Source: JAKZVK01 sp965261065
GTDB taxonomy: Bacteria > Acidobacteriota > Terriglobia > Bryobacterales > UBA6623
Assembly (NCBI GenBank): GCA_965261065.1
Contig: OZ253444.1
Coordinates: 7,936,001 to 8,000,000 of the forward strand
Direction of reading: 5' to 3'
Length of the DNA: 64,000 bases
Shown piece by piece: positions 59,976-64,000 of the stretch. The translations under genes and the position numbers were made by a program. The notes beneath the pieces are model-generated. The model was not told the origin of the DNA. It searched no databases and saw only the letters and a list, made by a program, of their open reading frames with translations. Each line of letters begins with the position of its first letter. Positions within the stretch are counted from its first letter, which is position 1.

Positions 59976-62900
59976 ATGCAGAAGGCAACTGTGGCTCCGG
60001 GGATGAGGGCTGTGACCTCGTTGCTATGCCTCACTGTCTTCGCCGTCTCCCTCAGCGCCCCTTCGGGTTTTGCCGCGAACCCGCCCGGCCCCCCGCGCTT
60101 CGCGTCACATATCCTCCCCATCCTGCGGGAGAACTGTCTGCAGTGCCACTCCGGAGATTCCCCGCAAGCCGAGCTGTCTCTCCAAACCGTTGACGACATT
60201 CTCAGAGGAGGAAAGTCAGGGCCGGCCGTCGTGCTCCGAAAGCCGGTCGAGAGCCCGCTGCTGACGATGGTGTCGTCAGGTGCGATGCCCATGGGCGGGA
60301 AACCGCTGGGCAAGCAAGAGATCGCTCTGATTCGCAACTGGATCGAAAACGGGGCCCACGGAGATACACCCGGGTCCTCCGAACCCGCGAAGGCGGCCAC
60401 GCGCGTCACCGAGCGCGAGGTGATGGCGACGATCTTGGGCGCTAAATGCTTATCGTGTCACGGTCGGCGGCGGCAAGAAGCGAATCTCGACCTGCGGACC
60501 CGCGAGAGCCTTCTCAGGGGAGGCAAGTCCGGTCCGGCGATTGTTCCAGGCGATCCGGCTAACAGTCTGCTGGTGCGGCGAATTGTTACAGGGGAGATGC
60601 CGCCTCCGGAACTCCAGGAGGAGTTTTCCGTTCGGGGATTGACTTCGGATGAGCTGGAGAAGCTGCGTAGCTGGCTTGCGGCCGGCGCGCCGGCAGACAA
60701 TGACGAGCCGGTAGAGTTTCAGGCTGAGGAAGACCCGCTGGTGAGCGCCGCTGACCGGCAGTTTTGGTCTTTCCAGTCGCCGAGGCGATCCGCCGTACCG
60801 AAGGTCAAACGGAGTGTCAAACGGAACGGCAGCGTCCGCACTCCCATCGATGCCTTTCTGTTGGGCGAGCTGGAGAAGAAGCGACTCGATTTCGCAGAGG
60901 AAGCGGATCGGTTGACCTTGATGCGGCGGGCGTACTTTGATTTGGTCGGGCTTCCGCCGTCGCCGGAGGAGATCGAATCCTACCGAGTGGACCCAAGGCC
61001 CGACGCCTACGAGCGGCTGGTGGATCGCCTGCTCGAGTCACCTCGCTACGGCGAGCGCTGGGCGCGCTACTGGCTCGACGCCGCCGGCTATGCCGACTCC
61101 GAGGGCGCGGTTTCGGCCGACTCGATCCGCCCCAACGCCTATCGCTACCGCGACTACGTCATTCGATCCCTGAACGCCGACAAGCCCTACGATCAGTTCC
61201 TGATCGAGCAGATCGCCGGTGACGAACTGTTCGATTACAAATCCGTTGACGAGTATACGCCCGAACAGATAGACAAGCTCGTGGCGACTGGTTTCTTGCG
61301 GATGGGTCCCGATTCTACCTACAGCACCGAGCAGAATACGATGCCGGAGCGTTTGGCCGTGGTCGCGACACAGATCGAGATCTTCAGTACGACCGTCATG
61401 GGCCTGACCATCGGCTGTGCACGCTGCCACGATCACAAGTACGATCCGCTGCCGCAGCGCGACTACTACCGGCTCAGCGCGGCGCTGCAGACAGCCTACG
61501 ACCCCTATGATTGGTTGTCACCCAACTTGGGTTGCATCGGCGTGGGCGCGAACTGCGACGAGACCAACACCCGTCTACTGTTGCTGCTGTCGACCCGTCA
61601 GCAGCGGGAGGTCGAGGAAGCCAACGCTCCCACGCAAAAGAGAATCGACGAACTCGAAGAGCGCCTGCAAGAGAAAGCCGCCCCACTGCGAGAAAAACTG
61701 GCGGCGGAGAAGATCGGGAAGCTGCCGGAGACGGTACGAAAGGATCTACGTGATGCGCTGGAGATCGAGCCCCAGAAGCGCACCGGCGTTCAGAAATACC
61801 TGGTGGGCCGGTTCGAATCCGCGCTGAACGTGACTCAAGAGGAGATCGCCGAGAGATTCGAGGACTTCGGCGAGGAAGCGCAACCGATTCAAACACAGAT
61901 CGACGCTGAGAAGAAGAAGCTCAAGCCGAAGCCAAGAATCCGTGCACTGTTTGACATGGGTGGGGAGCCCACGGCCACCCGGATTCTGCTGCGCGGCGAG
62001 TTCACGAACCAGGGGCCACTCGTGGACCCGGGCGTGCCATCGGTCCTGAGCGTGGGGCTTACCCCTTACCAACTCGAACGGCCGAATTGGAGCACCGGAA
62101 CCACGGGAAGACGGCTAGCCCTGGCTCGATGGCTCACGCAACCCGAGCACCCTCTGACGGCCCGCGTTATGGTCAACCGCATCTGGCAACATCACTTCGG
62201 CACGGGATTGGTCACGACCCCCGGCAACTTTGGCAGCAACGGGACGCCTCCGACCCACCCTGAATTGCTCGATTGGCTGGCCACCGAATTCGTGCAGCGC
62301 GGCTGGAGTCTCAAGGCGATGCACCGGCTGATCATGACGTCGAGCGTCTATCGGCAGAGTTCACGTGCCGCGGCCGATGTCCTGGGGGTGGACCCGGGCA
62401 ACCGGTTGCTCTCGCGATTCCCGCTTCGAAGACTCGATGCCGACGCGCTAAGGGATTCCATCCTGAAGGTGGCCGGCCGCTTGGATACCACCCCGTTTGG
62501 TCCGGCGGACGAAGTGGAAGTCAGGCCGGACGGTGAAGTCGTCGCAACGCCGACGGAGCGCGGCTACCGCCGCAGTATCTACGTGTTGCAGCGGCGTTCC
62601 AAGCCGGTGACGGCACTCGAGACCTTCGACGCCCCGCTGCTGACCCCCAATTGCCTGCGCCGTTCCCACTCGACCGTTTCATCACAAGCGCTGCAGCTCG
62701 AAAACAGTGAGTTGGTTCGCGAGAGCGCACGATATATGGCCGGCCGTGTCATTGACGCCGCCGGTGACGATCCGCAAGAGCAGATCAAGCGCGTCTACTG
62801 GACAACTCTGTCGCGTCCTCCGACGGCGGAGGAAACCCGACAAGCCGAAGAGACTCTCCGTGGCCTCATCCGCGAGTGGCGTACACATCTCGAATCAGAA

Positions 62901-62999
62901 ATGCCGGCCGAGCCGATCGCAGGCAAAGCCCGCTGGCTAGCTCTGGCATCCCTTTGCCACATTTATCTCAACTCGGCGGAGTTTCTGTATGTTAACTAA
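59976..62999 (+). CDS. Exported PSD1/DUF1549/DUF1553 haem-c protein
   Basis: The start at 59976 (MQKATVAPGMRAVTSLLCLT) has GAGGAA upstream and gives a signal peptide; the protein is 1007 residues. Two c-haem motifs are present, CLQCH (54-58) and CLSCH (158-162), each in a small PSD1-type cytochrome domain. DUF1549 follows (PIDAFLLGELEKKRLDFAEE, MRRAYFDLVGLPPSPEEIES, ERWARYWLDAAGYADSEG), then DUF1553 at the end (MVNRIWQHHFGTGLV, WLATEFVQRGWSLKAMHRLI). The family is abundant in Planctomycetes, Verrucomicrobia and some Acidobacteriota and often sits next to DUF1501 genes. A role in polysaccharide or organic-matter breakdown is proposed, but not shown. Confidence 0.9.
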   Translation: MQKATVAPGMRAVTSLLCLTVFAVSLSAPSGFAANPPGPPRFASHILPILRENCLQCHSGDSPQAELSLQTVDDILRGGKSGPAVVLRKPVESPLLTMVSSGAMPMGGKPLGKQEIALIRNWIENGAHGDTPGSSEPAKAATRVTEREVMATILGAKCLSCHGRRRQEANLDLRTRESLLRGGKSGPAIVPGDPANSLLVRRIVTGEMPPPELQEEFSVRGLTSDELEKLRSWLAAGAPADNDEPVEFQAEEDPLVSAADRQFWSFQSPRRSAVPKVKRSVKRNGSVRTPIDAFLLGELEKKRLDFAEEADRLTLMRRAYFDLVGLPPSPEEIESYRVDPRPDAYERLVDRLLESPRYGERWARYWLDAAGYADSEGAVSADSIRPNAYRYRDYVIRSLNADKPYDQFLIEQIAGDELFDYKSVDEYTPEQIDKLVATGFLRMGPDSTYSTEQNTMPERLAVVATQIEIFSTTVMGLTIGCARCHDHKYDPLPQRDYYRLSAALQTAYDPYDWLSPNLGCIGVGANCDETNTRLLLLLSTRQQREVEEANAPTQKRIDELEERLQEKAAPLREKLAAEKIGKLPETVRKDLRDALEIEPQKRTGVQKYLVGRFESALNVTQEEIAERFEDFGEEAQPIQTQIDAEKKKLKPKPRIRALFDMGGEPTATRILLRGEFTNQGPLVDPGVPSVLSVGLTPYQLERPNWSTGTTGRRLALARWLTQPEHPLTARVMVNRIWQHHFGTGLVTTPGNFGSNGTPPTHPELLDWLATEFVQRGWSLKAMHRLIMTSSVYRQSSRAAADVLGVDPGNRLLSRFPLRRLDADALRDSILKVAGRLDTTPFGPADEVEVRPDGEVVATPTERGYRRSIYVLQRRSKPVTALETFDAPLLTPNCLRRSHSTVSSQALQLENSELVRESARYMAGRVIDAAGDDPQEQIKRVYWTTLSRPPTAEETRQAEETLRGLIREWRTHLESEMPAEPIAGKARWLALASLCHIYLNSAEFLYVN

Positions 63000-63061
63000 G
63001 CGGAACTATGCGGGCCGTTGCTTGGGGTGCTTGTTCTTCATAGATTGATTGAGACGCAACG

Positions 63062-64000
63062 ATGAACGCGAAAGCGAATCTTCCGACCAGACGTGATTTC
63101 TTCTCGAGCGTTGGCGACGGCCTCTACGGCATGGCCCTTGCCTCCTTGCTCGGCAACGAACTGTTCTCGGCCAATCCCGCTCTGGCTGCAACCCCCAGAG
63201 CGGTCTACGATCTCAAGCCGCGGCACCCGCACTTTGAGCCCAAGGCAACGTCAGTCATTCAGCTCTTCATGAACGGCGGGCCGAGCCAAGTCGACCTATT
63301 CGACCCCAAACCTGCGCTCACCAAGTACGCCGGCCGGCCCCCGGGCCGCGATCTCGCAAGCGAAGTCCGCGCCGTTCGCGAGACGGGCGGCCTGATGCCC
63401 TCGCCCTTCCCCTTCGCCAAACACGGCGAGTCGGGCATCGACGTCTCTGATGTCATGCCCCACATCGCCAAGCGGGTAGATGACCTTGCGGTGATTCGCT
63501 CGATGTTCACCACGCACATCGCGCACGAAGCCTCGCTGTTCATCATGCATTCGGGGCGTTTGTTCCCGGGCCGTCCGTCGCTGGGAGCGTGGGTGGTGTA
63601 CGGCCTGGGTACCGAGAACCAGAACCTGCCGGCGTACGTCGTGCTCGACGATCCCAAGGGCTTGCCGGTCAACCACATTCAAAACTGGCAAGCGGGATAC
63701 TTGCCGGCCGTCTATCAGGGGACGCGGGTGCGCTCGGAAGGTTCGCCTGTGCTGAATCTGCATCCGAAGCAAGAGTGGCCCGGTCCGGTCGTAGAGTTGT
63801 CGCGATCACTGCTCCGCCGGTTGGATCAAGCCCACCTGAAGCAACACCCAAGCGAGACAGACCTCGAGGCACGCATCGCCAGTTACGAGCTGGCGGCACG
63901 GATGCAGTTGGCGGCGTCGGATGCCTTGGACGTTGCGCAGGAAAGCGATCGGACACGCGGGAACTATGGGCTGAACAACGAGTCGACCGCGTCGTATGGC
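63062..64000 (+). CDS. DUF1501 protein, 3' end beyond the window
   Basis: The ATG at 63062 follows the PSD1-type gene by 62 bp on the same strand. The N-terminus NLPTRRDFFSSVGDGLYGMA carries a twin-arginine-like motif before a hydrophobic stretch, as is usual for exported DUF1501 proteins. The body begins SVIQLFMNGGPSQVDLFDPK, the family signature, and continues with LAVIRSMFTTHIAHEASLFI, HSGRLFPGRPSLGAWVVYGL and LPAYVVLDDPKG. 313 codons are in the window and no stop is reached. Sulfatase-fold (alkaline phosphatase superfamily) activity is assumed for the family. Confidence 0.9.
   Translation, partial: MNAKANLPTRRDFFSSVGDGLYGMALASLLGNELFSANPALAATPRAVYDLKPRHPHFEPKATSVIQLFMNGGPSQVDLFDPKPALTKYAGRPPGRDLASEVRAVRETGGLMPSPFPFAKHGESGIDVSDVMPHIAKRVDDLAVIRSMFTTHIAHEASLFIMHSGRLFPGRPSLGAWVVYGLGTENQNLPAYVVLDDPKGLPVNHIQNWQAGYLPAVYQGTRVRSEGSPVLNLHPKQEWPGPVVELSRSLLRRLDQAHLKQHPSETDLEARIASYELAARMQLAASDALDVAQESDRTRGNYGLNNESTASYG

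Noticed and set aside
1..64000. CRISPR arrays, prophage genes or known defence systems
   Set aside because: No regularly spaced direct repeats, cas genes, phage structural genes or restriction genes are visible; the only toxin-antitoxin pair is brnTA.

Overview
The window is about 60-65% G+C and looks like a chromosomal segment of a Gram-negative, soil- or sediment-type bacterium, most likely an Acidobacteriota of the Solibacter/Bryobacter kind. The evidence is a large haem-c protein with PSD1/DUF1549/DUF1553-type domains followed by a DUF1501 protein, a DUF1572 DinB protein, a fused-subunit 2-oxoacid:ferredoxin oxidoreductase, a PilT-type ATPase, a LolC/E-type permease and many short palindromic intergenic repeats. 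Lineage is inferred from gene content only; no rRNA or tRNA gene was seen.

Left third (1-22,084): an IS1595-family element (copy 1), a secreted phosphatase, a sugar-isomerase-like protein with a small membrane protein, then a long minus-strand block. Read in transcription order this block holds lysS, a LolC/E-like permease, a sugar-nucleotide transferase (rmlA-like), three GT4 glycosyltransferases, a DUF3108 protein, a GT4-methyltransferase fusion, an ABC-2 permease, a Wzt-like ATPase, gmd, a DUF167 protein and an M24 aminopeptidase. From the second GT4 gene to the ATPase most junctions are 4-nt start/stop overlaps (ATGA, GTGA or TTGA). This suggests one translationally coupled operon that builds and exports a surface polysaccharide. 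A 329-bp element with 52-bp perfect terminal inverted repeats separates the rmlA-like gene from the glycosyltransferases.

Middle (22,085-46,300): korAB, then a mobile-DNA-rich stretch. It holds two nested group II introns: the inner one sits directly after the YADD codons of the outer intron's reverse transcriptase and the outer one directly behind a perfect palindrome. It also holds an ISNCY/IS1202-type element, a lower-G+C di-haem cytochrome lipoprotein, two more IS1595 copies, a decayed IS1380 transposase, a BrnT/BrnA toxin-antitoxin pair with a frameshifted toxin, and an IS630 element that splits a TylF-type methyltransferase. Host genes in between are an HDOD protein, an M20 peptidase, PilT, a DUF2103-like protein, a cytochrome P460 protein and an ECF sigma/anti-sigma pair.

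Right third (46,300-64,000): mostly housekeeping or uncharacterised genes. These include DUF2203, fabG-fabD, a DUF1570-like peptidase, rsmI, a DUF6282-like hydrolase, a three-repeat secreted protein, a FlK-like thioesterase, a SelA-fold PLP enzyme, DinB, an RRM RNA-binding protein, an unrecognised 444-residue protein, a SixA-like phosphatase, and the PSD1/DUF1501 pair that runs off the end. No CRISPR array, prophage or defence island is evident. The most unusual structure is the nested intron pair at 25,446-28,479.
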